A DNA stretch of 64,000 nucleotides from Polynucleobacter sp. JS-JIR-II-b4 (GCF_018687815.1 NZ_CP061306.1:1488001-1552000), one strand, 5' to 3'; positions 11,001 through 20,044 are shown, numbered from the stretch's first letter. Made by a program: numbers and translations. The notes: generated from the sequence alone by a model not told the origin.

Positions 11001-11681
11001 GTGAGCACTCTTTCGAGCCCTTACGCCGGAATCTTTTTTGATTTAGATGGCACCTTAGCTGATACCGCACCTGATTTAGTAGCGGCAACTAATCAATTGC
11101 TAGTTGCACGCAATCTTGCGCCTAAGCCTTATGAATTTCTGCGCCCCTATGCATCGGCTGGTGCTCGCGGATTACTCGAAGGCGCCTTTGGCATTAGCCC
11201 CGATCATGCGGATTTCGCTCTATTGCGCGATGAATTTTTCAGTAATTATGAAAAAGCATTGCTGGTAGAGAGTAAATTATTCGATGACATGATCCATTTA
11301 CTCGATCAAATGGATCAAGCCAAGCTCCCCTGGGGCATTGTTACGAATAAAAGTGAGCGCTTTACCAACCCTCTTACTGAATTAATGGGTTTGCGCCAAC
11401 GAGCCATTTCTACCGTTTCTGGTGATACAACGCCGTATTCAAAACCCCATCCTGAGCCGATCTTGCACGCCGCCAGAATAGCTAAAGTAGATCCTACAAA
11501 ATCACTTTATGTAGGCGATGACATTAGAGATGTTCTAGCAGGCAAAGCAGCGGGAATGAAGACTGTCGCAGCCGCTTATGGCTACTGTGGCTGTAAAGAG
11601 CCTCCAGAGGCTTGGGGGGCCGATTACATCGTCAATAAGCCTCTCGAGCTACTGCAAATCATCTTTCCCAATAGGGAATAA
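11001..11681 (+). CDS. gph: Phosphoglycolate phosphatase (HAD family)
   Basis: HAD hydrolase with the nucleophile motif FFDLDGTLADTAPD near the N-terminus, IVTNKS in the middle and YVGDDIRDVLAGKAAG for Mg binding, all matching Gph. It removes 2-phosphoglycolate formed during DNA repair or oxygenase activity. The frame is open from TTG 10977, overlapping ubiG; the GTG at 11001, 7 bp after the ubiG stop, is the more conventional start. The choice is uncertain. Confidence 0.88.
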   Translation: MSTLSSPYAGIFFDLDGTLADTAPDLVAATNQLLVARNLAPKPYEFLRPYASAGARGLLEGAFGISPDHADFALLRDEFFSNYEKALLVESKLFDDMIHLLDQMDQAKLPWGIVTNKSERFTNPLTELMGLRQRAISTVSGDTTPYSKPHPEPILHAARIAKVDPTKSLYVGDDIRDVLAGKAAGMKTVAAAYGYCGCKEPPEAWGADYIVNKPLELLQIIFPNRE

Positions 11682-11742
11682 AAGATATTCAACAATTTAA
11701 AGCTACCGGCTTTAAAATAGGCAGTACCAATGCATGCAATCT

Positions 11743-12101
11743 GGGACCGACATGGTTTCGACGTGGGTTACAAAGCATCAAGGGCATACCGAGGACCCGT
11801 TATCTCGTAAATCAATGGGAATGTTTTAACTGCAAACGACGAACGTTTCGCACTAGCCGCTTAATTGCGGTTGCCCCTGAACTGATTCTCTCTTGGGTCA
11901 GCTAGCGCAAGCTAGATCAGGGTCATTTACAAGAGATAAGATCATTTCATGTCACAGGGAATGATTCGAAAACTTAGTGAATCGTCAGCGTGGAACGTGT
12001 CAATCTGTGCCTAGCTGGCTAAATTAAATGATATGACTAAGTATGTAGAACTTGTTGTGGAGGATTTGCGGACGCGGGTTCGATTCCCGCCGGTTCCACC
12101 A
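11743..12101 (+). ncRNA. ssrA: Transfer-messenger RNA (tmRNA)
   Basis: The 5' end GGGACC pairs with GGUUCC just before the terminal ACCA, giving the tRNA-like acceptor stem. The 5' region has GGTTTCGACGTGG and the 3' end has the T-arm GGTTCGATTCC. The internal tag frame at 11832-11864 encodes ANDERFALAA followed by a stop. tmRNA rescues stalled ribosomes and tags the nascent peptide for degradation. The 3' end is the integration site of the element to its right and remains intact after insertion. Confidence 0.95.
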
Positions 12102-12154
12102 TTTTTAAGTCTGTAACAGTCCAACGCCACCCACTAGGGTGGCGTTTTTCTTTG
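12095..12154 (+). repeat. attL: left direct repeat of the integrated element
   Basis: A 60-bp direct repeat with 55952-56011. The first 27 bp are identical (TCCACCATTTTTAAGTCTGT and onward). The rest, which forms the ssrA terminator stem-loop, differs at a few bases. It begins in the last 7 bases of ssrA. The integrase gene starts just beyond it. Confidence 0.9.
12123..12149 (+). terminator. ssrA terminator
   Basis: The stem AACGCCACCC / GGGTGGCGTT with loop ACTA is followed by a T-run, 21 bp after the tmRNA end. Confidence 0.85.
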
Positions 12155-12213
12155 TATATAAAGGGCTGTACGCCCATTGTGGTCTTTCTAGATTTCGCGG
12201 TATCCAAATACCC

Positions 12214-12277
12214 TGGGGGTATTATTGGGGGTATCGGAGCAAAATCGAACAGGGTCAAAAACATGGTTGGGGGTATT
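12214..12277 (+). promoter_or_regulatory. Candidate integrase arm-type repeats, left end
   Basis: TGGGGGTAT occurs at 12214, 12226 and 12268. The first two are exactly 12 bp apart. A matching pair with the same 12-bp spacing lies just inside the right end (55849, 55861). Repeats placed inside both att sites in this way resemble integrase arm-binding sites. The role is inference. Confidence 0.5.
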
Positions 12278-13516
12278 TCTGGAAAGCTTACGGATAAAGG
12301 GATCAAGAGCTTCGTCAACCGCTCAGCCCCAGGCAGCAAGCTTGCAGATGGCCGAGGCCTTTATTTACTTATCACCCAGACCCAAACTGCTATTTGGCGA
12401 ATTAAATATCGCATCGAAGGCAAAGAAAAAAGTTATTCCATAGGCGGGTATCCACAAAATAGCTTGGCACAAGCAAGACTAGAGCTAAACGAGGTCAAAG
12501 CCTGTCTTACCAAAGGTCAGGATCCGGTAATCGCTAGGCGTCTTAATAGAGCCAATGCCGCATCTCAAAGTGACAGCACCTTCAAGGCTGTAGCTGAAGA
12601 ATGGTTCGCCATGAAAGAGAAAGAATGGAGTGCAACCCACTTCACGAAATCCAAGAGGGCTTTTGAGCGGGATGTTTATAAATCTCTAGGGGCGCTGCCT
12701 ATTGAAAGCATTACTCCGTCGGTTATTGCCAAGGCAATTGAGACCATCAACAAAAGAGATGTTCTAGAAACAGCCACAAGAATTTTGCAGCATCTCAATG
12801 GCGTCTTTCGTTATGCGCAAGCAAAAGGCTTATGTGAAATTAATTCTGCTGCGCCCGTGAAAGAAATTCTTCCTCGAAAGAAAACAAATGGTCGCATGCC
12901 CGCATTGCTAGATTGGAATTCTTTAGGCGCCCTATTACGCGCAGCAGAAGCTGCGCGTCTTTCACCATCAGTGAGAGCAGCTCATCGCCTTCTCGCATTT
13001 AGTGCAACGCGTATTAGTAACGTTGTGCAGGCTGAGTGGAAAGAGTTTGATCTTGATGCAGATATTCCGATCTGGGTAATTCCTCGCGCCAAGATGAAAG
13101 ATCACACACGTATTGGCGATCATCGAATTCCTTTGAGTCCGCAAATTACTGCAGAGTTGAAACAATGGGGGAAACTTTTTGGAAGAAAAGGTTATGTATT
13201 TCCATCGCCGACAGGCAATCAATTTATTAGTCGTGAGAGTCTTGAGAAAGCCTATCGGGTAACTCTCAATATGTCAGGTAAGCATGCGCCACACGGCTGG
13301 CGTAGCGCCTTCTCTACCTTAGCTAGAGATAATGGGTTTGAGCAAGATGTTGTTGAGTTAGCACTCGATCATGCTCATGGGAATGAGGTTGTAAGGGCCT
13401 ATGACCGTGGCGAACGATTTACTCAGAGGGTTGGGCTATATAAGTGGTGGGGCGAGAAACTAACTCATGCACAGAATGGGGCTGAGGTTATTGAGCTACA
13501 GAAGAAGGTTGCATAA
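12263..13516 (+). CDS. Tyrosine-type site-specific integrase of the island
   Basis: About 417 residues from ATG 12263; the frame is open from TTG 12152 but the N-terminal extension looks non-coding. It has an N-terminal DUF4102-type arm-binding domain (ADGRGLYLLITQ ... YSIGGYPQNSLAQAR), a SAM-like core-binding domain and the catalytic domain with Arg in FSATRISNVVQ, the HGWR box and the tyrosine in VVRAYDRG. It belongs to the P4-like integrases that insert into tRNA or tmRNA 3' ends. Its position next to ssrA agrees. Confidence 0.92.
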   Translation: MVGGISGKLTDKGIKSFVNRSAPGSKLADGRGLYLLITQTQTAIWRIKYRIEGKEKSYSIGGYPQNSLAQARLELNEVKACLTKGQDPVIARRLNRANAASQSDSTFKAVAEEWFAMKEKEWSATHFTKSKRAFERDVYKSLGALPIESITPSVIAKAIETINKRDVLETATRILQHLNGVFRYAQAKGLCEINSAAPVKEILPRKKTNGRMPALLDWNSLGALLRAAEAARLSPSVRAAHRLLAFSATRISNVVQAEWKEFDLDADIPIWVIPRAKMKDHTRIGDHRIPLSPQITAELKQWGKLFGRKGYVFPSPTGNQFISRESLEKAYRVTLNMSGKHAPHGWRSAFSTLARDNGFEQDVVELALDHAHGNEVVRAYDRGERFTQRVGLYKWWGEKLTHAQNGAEVIELQKKVA

Positions 13517-13528
13517 TGAAATCTTCAA

Positions 13529-14047
13529 TTAGCTTTGCGGCTTCTCTGGTGAACTTTCCACTTTTATAGAAAGAGAGCGGGTGCCCTCTAAAACTTCAAT
13601 AGTTTTGGTCCGAATTGCCTGCTGCTCTTCCTCTAATTTTCCATGCGCAAGCGGTGAATAAGTGGCGTTCTTAATATGCACTTTATCAAATTTATAACCG
13701 AGGGATTTTCCCATTGCACTCAAAAGCTCTACAAGCAAATCAATCCTTCTCATACCCCACTGTTCTGCTGAGATACTTTTATCACCAAGCAGATCTAGAT
13801 ATTCTTTCCACTTAGAAATTACTTCTCGCTCGCTATCTATCTTGCTTGAAAACTCTAGATCAATTCTATTGAGAGCTTCTACATGGGCATTTGAAACGGT
13901 ATAAGCGCGGGTTGCCATCAGCGTTTTAAATATCGCTAATTTCCTACCCCGCTCCTCTTTTTTATCATCCAAATATCTAGTAATCTGAACTGCAATTATT
14001 GGGCCAGATAAAGTAGCGAGAATTATTAAACCGTCAGCAATAGTCAT
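13529..14047 (-). CDS. Membrane-anchored protein, DUF6680-like
   Basis: 172 residues from the internal ATG at 14047, which gives a sensible N-terminus (MTIADGLIILATL). One N-terminal transmembrane segment (about 1-22) is followed by a charged, mostly helical cytoplasmic region that starts KKEERGRKLAIFKTLMATR. The arrangement resembles DUF6680 proteins of unknown function that are common in accessory regions. It is convergent with the integrase, 12 bp away. Function unknown. Confidence 0.6.
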   Translation of the reverse strand: MTIADGLIILATLSGPIIAVQITRYLDDKKEERGRKLAIFKTLMATRAYTVSNAHVEALNRIDLEFSSKIDSEREVISKWKEYLDLLGDKSISAEQWGMRRIDLLVELLSAMGKSLGYKFDKVHIKNATYSPLAHGKLEEEQQAIRTKTIEVLEGTRSLSIKVESSPEKPQS

Positions 14048-14125
14048 TGAAATGCCTTTATATATTTGCAATTTTTTTATATATTAACTTTACTTCCGCT
14101 AAGTTATCACCTCAAAGGTCTAAAA

Positions 14126-14362
14126 ATGAGTAAATGGTCTCAATCCGTTAAAAAAGATGATGAAGTTTATGTTCTTCATCACACACCTCAGCTTATGGGA
14201 AATGGTAAATTTGCATCTAAGCTAATTATTGCAAGGCACTACCCAGATAGCATTGAAGAATTTCAAGTCCCACTTATTGGAAACCCAGAATTTGAAACGG
14301 AAATTGAAGCGGCTGAGCTTGGACTCAAAGCTGGAAAAGAGTGGGTGAGAGACTTGGGCTAA
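14126..14362 (+). CDS. Hypothetical small protein
   Basis: 78 residues from ATG 14126, with AAGG 6 bp upstream; an earlier in-frame start at 14066 lacks a ribosome site. The sequence is hydrophilic (MSKWSQSVKKDDEVYVLHH) and has no recognised domain. It lies alone on the + strand between leftward genes, so it probably has its own promoter in the AT-rich stretch 14050-14110. Confidence 0.5.
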   Translation: MSKWSQSVKKDDEVYVLHHTPQLMGNGKFASKLIIARHYPDSIEEFQVPLIGNPEFETEIEAAELGLKAGKEWVRDLG

Positions 14363-14396
14363 CCTAAAAATGTCTAAATTGAGGAGGGGGTAATAA

Positions 14397-14738
14397 TTAA
14401 GCAACTCTCTCGAAATGAGGCACATCCACAAACCCTTTGAAATTCCCACCCCATCTATTCTTGGGACCAAGGCTTTCCCAGTATTCGCCCACAGTGCGAA
14501 TGAGCTCTTTATCCCAGACTAGCTTTCCATTCCAGAAGAAATTCAGGTCTATAGCGCAGCGTCTCAAATGATTGCTATTCATGGTCTTAGATCTACCGCT
14601 TTTGAAGTAGATCTCCTGCTGCTCCGGGGAGCGCCAAAGCTCTCCCCCTGTTACAACCCATCCTTCAGCCGTTGCAAACTGGATGAGGCGGCCAACATCA
14701 ATTAAGAATGCCGCTTGCTCTGCAACTAAACCACTCAT
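14397..14738 (-). CDS. Phage endolysin, M15-type peptidase
   Basis: 113 residues. SNHLRRCAIDLNFF and VPHFE supply the His, Asp and His zinc ligands of the VanY/M15 L-Ala-D-Glu or D-Ala-D-Ala peptidases used by many phages to cut peptidoglycan. It overlaps the holin-like gene by 4 bp and ends the leftward head/lysis module, the usual place for lysis genes. Confidence 0.8.
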   Translation of the reverse strand: MSGLVAEQAAFLIDVGRLIQFATAEGWVVTGGELWRSPEQQEIYFKSGRSKTMNSNHLRRCAIDLNFFWNGKLVWDKELIRTVGEYWESLGPKNRWGGNFKGFVDVPHFERVA

Positions 14739-15271
14739 GCCTTCTCTTCCCTTTTATTTGGGCTATGCATGCGCATCTCAAAGATCTTCTCTACTGATCT
14801 TCCGCCAAAGTAAGCCAGCATGACTAGCTGCCCCCATTCGCCTAGAAGCTTTACATAGGCTTCATTGATGTCTATTCCCATTGCCGAAAGAAGTGCGAAT
14901 AGAAGATAAGCAGTCAGAATGTAAACGAGCGTTCCTGGTCGTATGTTCTTCGATAGCCTGGAATCGCTACCCATATCGGATTGCCACCGGTGTGTAGCGT
15001 TCTCTTGTGAAGCTCGATGCATCTCAGCTAGTAGCTTTGATTCTTCTATTTCTAACTCTTTTTGCTTAAGGGTGTATTGCAATAGAAACTGTTCTTGCTC
15101 GATCTCAAGTTGCTTGAGCTTGATTAGATCCTCGTGACTTGGATTCTCCGGAATACGCGCCCCAATCTTGCTCTCAATGAATTCCTTACCTTTGGCTTGT
15201 ACCGCGCCCGCAAGCAGACCAAGGCCATTGACGGCCAAGGTTTGCACTAGAGAGGTGATTATTGGAAGCAT
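14735..15271 (-). CDS. Holin-like membrane protein
   Basis: 178 residues from ATG 15271; an upstream start at 15376 would add a poor N-terminus. An N-terminal segment (MLPIITSLVQTLAVNGLGLL) is followed by a coiled-coil of Lys/Glu/Gln (about residues 45-90) and two C-terminal hydrophobic segments with LVYILTAYLLFALLSAMG and GQLVMLAYFGG. This resembles three-segment phage holins. The 4-bp overlap with the endolysin supports a lysis cassette. Confidence 0.65.
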   Translation of the reverse strand: MLPIITSLVQTLAVNGLGLLAGAVQAKGKEFIESKIGARIPENPSHEDLIKLKQLEIEQEQFLLQYTLKQKELEIEESKLLAEMHRASQENATHRWQSDMGSDSRLSKNIRPGTLVYILTAYLLFALLSAMGIDINEAYVKLLGEWGQLVMLAYFGGRSVEKIFEMRMHSPNKREEKA

Positions 15272-15445
15272 GTAATGAGTTTTTATCTTGATGCTTGGAA
15301 TATGGAAGTCCACCGCCCCACTACCGCCTAGGCTTTTATTTGGTGTTGGCAGTGGGGCGCAATTACGCGCGCCCACACACCATCGTTACTTCAACACCCA
15401 CAGCCGCACCCAAACACCTGCCGCTAGCGGTTATCTTCCCTACAG

Positions 15446-15832
15446 CTAGCGTTTCTTAGCTCCTTTGCTTTCTTGTGTTGATTCTGGCTCATGAGCTTTT
15501 TCTAATGTTTGCTCTTGAACTGGAAGTCTTCCCTCAGCCATCAGCCCCTCTACTATTTCCATTAGGCGATCACCATCATCTTCACCAAAGACTTTTGCCA
15601 CAACTTCATGGCCGTACTTTGCACATAGACGGTCGTACTCCTGCTCTGGAGTAATGGTGGTCTTTGATGGGCGCTCGAACACCGTGACGTTCTCGCGCCC
15701 GAATAGGTTTCGAAGGATGTTGGTTTCATACGGCGGTACGTGCACATGGATGGTCGTGAATGCATCCCTGCGCACTACCGCCTCCACCTCTTTAATTTGG
15801 AAGTCGCTATGAATGAGTTCTTTATTTGTCAT
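15446..15832 (-). CDS. Hypothetical phage structural-module protein
   Basis: 128 residues, no recognised domain. It lies 11 bp downstream of the capsid gene and upstream of the lysis genes, so it is probably a minor head or head-completion protein of the same transcript; that is inference from position. The C-terminus is rich in Glu/Lys and looks disordered. Confidence 0.5.
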   Translation of the reverse strand: MTNKELIHSDFQIKEVEAVVRRDAFTTIHVHVPPYETNILRNLFGRENVTVFERPSKTTITPEQEYDRLCAKYGHEVVAKVFGEDDGDRLMEIVEGLMAEGRLPVQEQTLEKAHEPESTQESKGAKKR

Positions 15833-15843
15833 ATGAGCTTCCT

Positions 15844-16890
15844 TTATTGAATCGCCAATACCGCGTGGGCATTGGCTCGTGAGATGGATAAGGCGCAGCG
15901 CAGGTTCACCATGGCATACATGGCTAGCGTGTCATGTGGACGAATTGGTGCAACGATGTCTAAATCATCATCACGCAACTTCATAAAGCGCGTGTTAAGG
16001 AAGTAACAGCGCTTGCTCCACTCCACGGTTCTATTAGCCATGGCATCTAGTTCATCAAACTGCGGATCCCAGATAATCTCTACGCCTTTAAAGGCAAGAC
16101 CTGTGTTAACTCCTGCACCTACGCCTGCATCGATGTACTTGGTCTCACCCGATCCAGCAATATGAGTCACTGTGACTTGCTTACGATAGGTATCAATGAA
16201 CTTTCCACCCGCGATGATGAAATCAGGACTACCGCCATGCTTAATACATTGGCGCCATGCTGTTTCCATCTCACCTACTAAATTTCCTGGCGATGTTGAG
16301 GCGATATCTTTAACCGCATAGTTGCGCCAGTAGCTTGCTTTAGCTCGGTCGATACCGCCAACAGTCCCGGCATCTGGCGCCAGGCTAACGAGACTATCTA
16401 GGCCAACTACTGCATCAGCGCCGTGTGAACCGTCGCGGTGAAGCTCAAGATCTAGCTTATTAAGGAATCCTTCTCGTAGGACTTCTAACTGCTCATCCAA
16501 GAGGTTGATTAGTTGTACGCGCTCGTTGTATTCCAGCTGAAAGCCTCGCGCCCCACCTTCTCTAACCTTAATACCGTTACTAAATAGCCGGTCATAGTCG
16601 ATATAGAGCCCATCAACGGCTCTGCGCCATGGGAATGAGGCTTGCTCAGTGGTATTACGCTTATTGAACTTGACCGTCTCCTCCCCAAATGCCCAGGTGA
16701 AGTTACTCCCATGCTCTTTGCGAATGTTCTCCACCACATTCTGTTTGGCCCCTAATAGGCTCTTGCGCCCTTGCATCAGTTTCTTGAGGAAAGGCCTCTC
16801 TACTGCGATTTGATCTACTGGAAGATTGCGCAAGTATTCATCTAAGGAGACCTTAGCTAACTCTTGCAAGTCTGTATTTGAAATTGGCAT
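15844..16890 (-). CDS. Phage major capsid protein (probable)
   Basis: 348 residues. The sequence resembles capsid-type phage proteins: an N-terminal helical region, NKRNTTEQASFPWRRAVDGLYIDYDRLF, and a C-terminal region with NRTVEWSKRCYFLNTRFMKLR. It sits where a coat gene is expected, downstream of terminase, portal and scaffold-like genes. Identification comes from context and overall character rather than a diagnostic motif. Confidence 0.65.
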   Translation of the reverse strand: MPISNTDLQELAKVSLDEYLRNLPVDQIAVERPFLKKLMQGRKSLLGAKQNVVENIRKEHGSNFTWAFGEETVKFNKRNTTEQASFPWRRAVDGLYIDYDRLFSNGIKVREGGARGFQLEYNERVQLINLLDEQLEVLREGFLNKLDLELHRDGSHGADAVVGLDSLVSLAPDAGTVGGIDRAKASYWRNYAVKDIASTSPGNLVGEMETAWRQCIKHGGSPDFIIAGGKFIDTYRKQVTVTHIAGSGETKYIDAGVGAGVNTGLAFKGVEIIWDPQFDELDAMANRTVEWSKRCYFLNTRFMKLRDDDLDIVAPIRPHDTLAMYAMVNLRCALSISRANAHAVLAIQ

Positions 16891-17105
16891 ATGCCACCCC
16901 TATCTATGTTTATGAATTAGCTAGATTCATCCTGATTGATAGGGCGTGAAACTATCCATTGCTACGCTACTAGGCGCGACTCTAGCGATAACGCGTTAGA
17001 CGAATCAGTAGCTAGAGCTATTAACTCTTGCTACGTGTATTGATTATTGAGGCTGCACAAGCTTGGTTTGAATATTTCTGGGGTTTTTGTTGTTCGCGAG
17101 TTGTC

Positions 17106-17206
17106 TTTATGCCCAATGTGTCATTGCGCCACCTTGGGCATAAAAGAGCGTTTCTTTGGTGGTGCCCATCAAGGGTTCGCAAGCCACCCCTTTGGGGTGC
17201 CCTTGA
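17106..17206. other. Structured element with two strong stem-loops
   Basis: First stem: TTTATGCCCAA (17106-17116) pairs perfectly with TTGGGCATAAA (17134-17144), 11 bp with a 17-nt loop. Second: TCAAGGG (17169-17175) pairs with CCCTTGA (17200-17206) and encloses an inner CACCCC/GGGGTG hairpin with a 3-nt loop. This could be a small RNA, an attenuator or a DNA signal. Nothing in it matches a family I know. Confidence 0.45.
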
Positions 17207-17322
17207 CGGAAGGTATTCATGGGTAATATGAATATGTATACCTACCTTAATTTATTTAAATTAAAATCATATAAGTCTTTGTTATTTATGATATTTAATC
17301 AATATTTACCATTACAAAAATA

Positions 17323-17352
17323 GGACATTCATGTCATATTTTTGTGTATAAT
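17323..17352 (+). promoter_or_regulatory. Promoter and operator of the AbiE pair
   Basis: A perfect -10 box, TATAAT, is at 17347-17352. In the -35 position lies an inverted repeat, GACATTCATGTC (17324-17335). AbiEi antitoxins are known to bind inverted repeats in their own promoter, so this is the likely autoregulatory site. Confidence 0.55.
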
Positions 17353-17381
17353 GAGAGCATCAATACAGAAAAGAGACCAAG

Positions 17382-17792
17382 ATGGCTAGAGCAACAACCA
17401 AAGACCGGATTTTGGCCAGCCTACGCAATTCCACAGGCAAGGTCTTCTTGCGTGACGATTTCAATCGGTTCGGCACCTACCGCCAGGTCTGTCGTGTGAT
17501 GAAAGAGCTATCAGACGAGGGTAAGTTAATGCGTCTAGGCTACGGCACCTATGTAAAGGCGCGCCCCTCTTCTATATCCGGCAAACCAGTAGCAGATGAA
17601 AGCCTAATTAATATTGGGCTTGAAGTCATGAAAAAGTTAGACATTAAAGCTGATGTAGGTAAAGAGATGCGCGCTCTGATCGAGGGTGATAGCACTCAGG
17701 TACCAATGCTCCCCATCGTCAACGTTGGTAACTCTCGGGTGTGCCGCAAATTGTCTGTTGGTAACCGTAGCCTAGTCTATGAAAAAAGTTAA
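17382..17792 (+). CDS. AbiEi-type antitoxin / DUF6088 protein
   Basis: 136 residues. An N-terminal winged helix (about 1-65: DRILASLRNSTGKVFLRDDF, then a Phe/Tyr-rich KLMRLGYGTYVKA wing) matches the antitoxin of type IV AbiE toxin-antitoxin systems and the DUF6088 family. It should repress its own promoter and neutralise the downstream nucleotidyltransferase. It overlaps the toxin gene by 14 bp. The pair sits on the opposite strand within the phage head module, as inserted cargo does. Confidence 0.82.
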   Translation: MARATTKDRILASLRNSTGKVFLRDDFNRFGTYRQVCRVMKELSDEGKLMRLGYGTYVKARPSSISGKPVADESLINIGLEVMKKLDIKADVGKEMRALIEGDSTQVPMLPIVNVGNSRVCRKLSVGNRSLVYEKS

Positions 17793-18756
17793 CGACATCC
17801 AGCGACTCCAAGTCTTGGATGTAATTAATGAGTTTGGGCTTGGTATATCTGAATTCGCACTAGAAAAAGACTTCATGGTTACCGATGCTCTGGCCTCGCT
17901 TGCCAACATCAATAATCCAGACTTTGAATTAGTCTTCTGTGGTGGCACCTGCCTCTCCAAAGCCTATGGTCTATTGGATAGAGTCTCCGAAGATGTAGAT
18001 ATCAAAGCTACCCCAAAATCCTCAGAGGCATTGACGAGGAGCAAAATCCGCTCCAGCATGAGCAAGCTCAAAGATGGCCTTGAAGCAGCAATGAACTTGG
18101 CTGGCTTTAAATCGGAGTTCATTTCAAGAGATGCTAAGGACGATAACAACTTCATAGAATTCGATATCCAGTACTCATCCCACTTTCAGGTAAGCCCGGG
18201 CATGCGGGCTAATTTAAAGCTAGAAGTAAGTTACAGCCCCTTACAACTACCAAAGCAAGATAAAGAAATCACCCTACTCTTTGACTCCTTAGCCAGCATG
18301 AATACCGGCCCTAGGTTTTCAATTCCATGCGTAGATTTGAGAGAAGCTCTCGCTGAGAAAGTCATTACCTTCCCAAGACGTCTAGCCCTATCATTAGCCA
18401 AAACCGATGAAAAGGTAGATAACGCCTTAGTTCGTCATCTGTACGATGTTTATCAGATCATCGCAAAGAACCCCAACCTCCTAAAGAATGATCTGGAGCT
18501 GTTGACTAATCTGATAACTCAGGTCATTCAAAAGGATGGACTGGACTTTGCTAAACAGCATGATGCGTTTGTCAAAGATCCAATGGGTGAGATCAAGAAG
18601 GCTATGAAATACGCTAAAGACGATCCGCATACCAAGCAGACCTATGACGAATTCATCAGGGTTATGGTCTATGACAAGAATGCACCTTCTTTTGAAGATG
18701 CATTCTCACAGTTTTCCCAAACCCTGAATCTAGCTATACCGAACCTTTCTCAATAG
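17779..18756 (+). CDS. AbiEii/AbiGii-family nucleotidyltransferase toxin
   Basis: 325 residues. The nucleotidyltransferase signature FCGGTCLSKAYGLL followed by RVSEDVDIK (about residues 54-76) gives the GGT...SED pattern of AbiEii. Family members inhibit growth when unopposed and can abort phage infection, in some cases by modifying tRNA ends. It is coupled to the antitoxin gene by overlap. The stop lies 4 bp from the convergent end of the scaffold-like gene. Confidence 0.85.
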   Translation: MKKVNDIQRLQVLDVINEFGLGISEFALEKDFMVTDALASLANINNPDFELVFCGGTCLSKAYGLLDRVSEDVDIKATPKSSEALTRSKIRSSMSKLKDGLEAAMNLAGFKSEFISRDAKDDNNFIEFDIQYSSHFQVSPGMRANLKLEVSYSPLQLPKQDKEITLLFDSLASMNTGPRFSIPCVDLREALAEKVITFPRRLALSLAKTDEKVDNALVRHLYDVYQIIAKNPNLLKNDLELLTNLITQVIQKDGLDFAKQHDAFVKDPMGEIKKAMKYAKDDPHTKQTYDEFIRVMVYDKNAPSFEDAFSQFSQTLNLAIPNLSQ

Positions 18757-18760
18757 AAGG

Positions 18761-20044
18761 CTAAATTCCCATATTGCCCAGATGCTGGGCTATCCGATCC
18801 ATTGGCTCTTCAGAGCTCGCTACTGGCGCACCTAGAGTAGCCGTTCTCGCCCGAATAGGTTGAGGCTTATAACTTATAGGCTTTACCTTAGACCAGTCTT
18901 TTGGCTGAAGATCAATCGCGTTATAGATTGCATCTATCGTAGGCCGCCATTGCGAAATTTGATTGTTCTGTACGAAGACATGCATATAGAAGGGGTCTTG
19001 CATGTACTTTAGGAATAGCTGTGACTTATCCAAATAATCCACCTCACCATGACGCGTAGAGAGATAGTTCAAGATCTCTTTCTTGGCTTCATCAATAACG
19101 CTCCAGCGATCATTCTTTAAGTAGTTAGCCTCACTCTTCTCGCGCCATTTTTCTTTCTTGTTTCGATCGACCGCGTTCATAATGCTGCCTACCAGCTCAC
19201 CCTCAATCTCATAGCCATGAAGCTTATCGAGGAGATCTTCAACTCTTGACTTGAGAGAATCATTTTCTTTTGCAAGCTCTCGATTGGTATTGGCCATCTT
19301 TTGAAATCGATTTTCACTGCGATTAGGTTGTGCTGCCTCCTGAGCCTGATCTTCAGAAGCTTGTTCAGTTGAATGAAGAACTCTTTCAATTAATTCTTTA
19401 CCACTCTCAACCTGAATGGAGGCCTGTGGCTCAGACTCAACTGTAAGGACGGCAGGCGGCGGCAATAGCTCACTAATATCGTGGGCTATCAGTGGCTCTG
19501 ATTCAGACTTAGCTTCAAATGAAGAGATTTCGACCGGTATTTGCACCTCGCCTTTAACTGGTGAAAATATTGGCTCCTGTACTTCCTCAAATTCATCTGA
19601 GCTATCTGCCTCTTGAGCGGTTGCGTCTTTGCCTAAGTCATCCAATAAGGCGGCAGACTGGCTCTTACGCCTAGCTTCATCTTGTTTCTGAACAGCAGCT
19701 CTCTCAGTATTTCTTCTCTCAAGGTCTTGCTGTTTTTCTAATCTAGCCGCTTCTTTATCTGCAACTGCTTTCAGTCTTGCGACTTCATCTTGGGCAGCCT
19801 TCTCATCAGCCTTTCTTCGCTTTTCTTCTTCTGCAAGCTGCCGAGCTTTTGATTGCTCAGCTATTTCGAGCGCACGCTCTTCTTTTGCCTTTTGACGCCG
19901 AGCAACGGATTCAGCTGCGTTCTTTTCTTCTGCTTCTTTTCTTAAACGCTCTTCCTCTCTTTTAGCTTCACGGTTCTGTACCCTCTGAATGGAGCCCCCA
20001 TTAGTTAATACTCCAGAGTTAAAGTTTTTCACTTCTTGTGTCAT
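18761..20044 (-). CDS. Coiled-coil phage protein, probable scaffold or head-assembly factor
   Basis: 427 residues. Residues about 20-145 are almost continuous Glu/Lys/Ala coiled-coil. An acidic middle follows, then a second coiled-coil (RELAKENDSLKSRVEDLLDKL) and a compact C-terminal part rich in Trp/Tyr. It lies directly after the portal gene, whose end it overlaps by 26 bp, and before the capsid gene. That is the usual scaffold position, so the role is inferred. RBS GGAGAT precedes ATG 20044. Confidence 0.6.
   Translation of the reverse strand: MTQEVKNFNSGVLTNGGSIQRVQNREAKREEERLRKEAEEKNAAESVARRQKAKEERALEIAEQSKARQLAEEEKRRKADEKAAQDEVARLKAVADKEAARLEKQQDLERRNTERAAVQKQDEARRKSQSAALLDDLGKDATAQEADSSDEFEEVQEPIFSPVKGEVQIPVEISSFEAKSESEPLIAHDISELLPPPAVLTVESEPQASIQVESGKELIERVLHSTEQASEDQAQEAAQPNRSENRFQKMANTNRELAKENDSLKSRVEDLLDKLHGYEIEGELVGSIMNAVDRNKKEKWREKSEANYLKNDRWSVIDEAKKEILNYLSTRHGEVDYLDKSQLFLKYMQDPFYMHVFVQNNQISQWRPTIDAIYNAIDLQPKDWSKVKPISYKPQPIRARTATLGAPVASSEEPMDRIAQHLGNMGI

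Larger units (their letters stand above)
16891..17381. other. 491-bp region between the capsid and AbiE genes
   Basis: No convincing protein gene. It holds a block of short dispersed repeats around 16910-17030 (CTAGCGATAACGCG, GTAGCTAGAGC), two strong stem-loops at 17106-17206, and the AbiE promoter near 17320-17352. The AT-rich part at 17225-17320 shows nothing else. Confidence 0.6.

Noticed and set aside
16910..17030. tRNA-like cluster in the repeat-rich stretch before the capsid gene
   Set aside because: No T-loop or acceptor stem could be drawn; the repeats are short CTAG/GCGA words.
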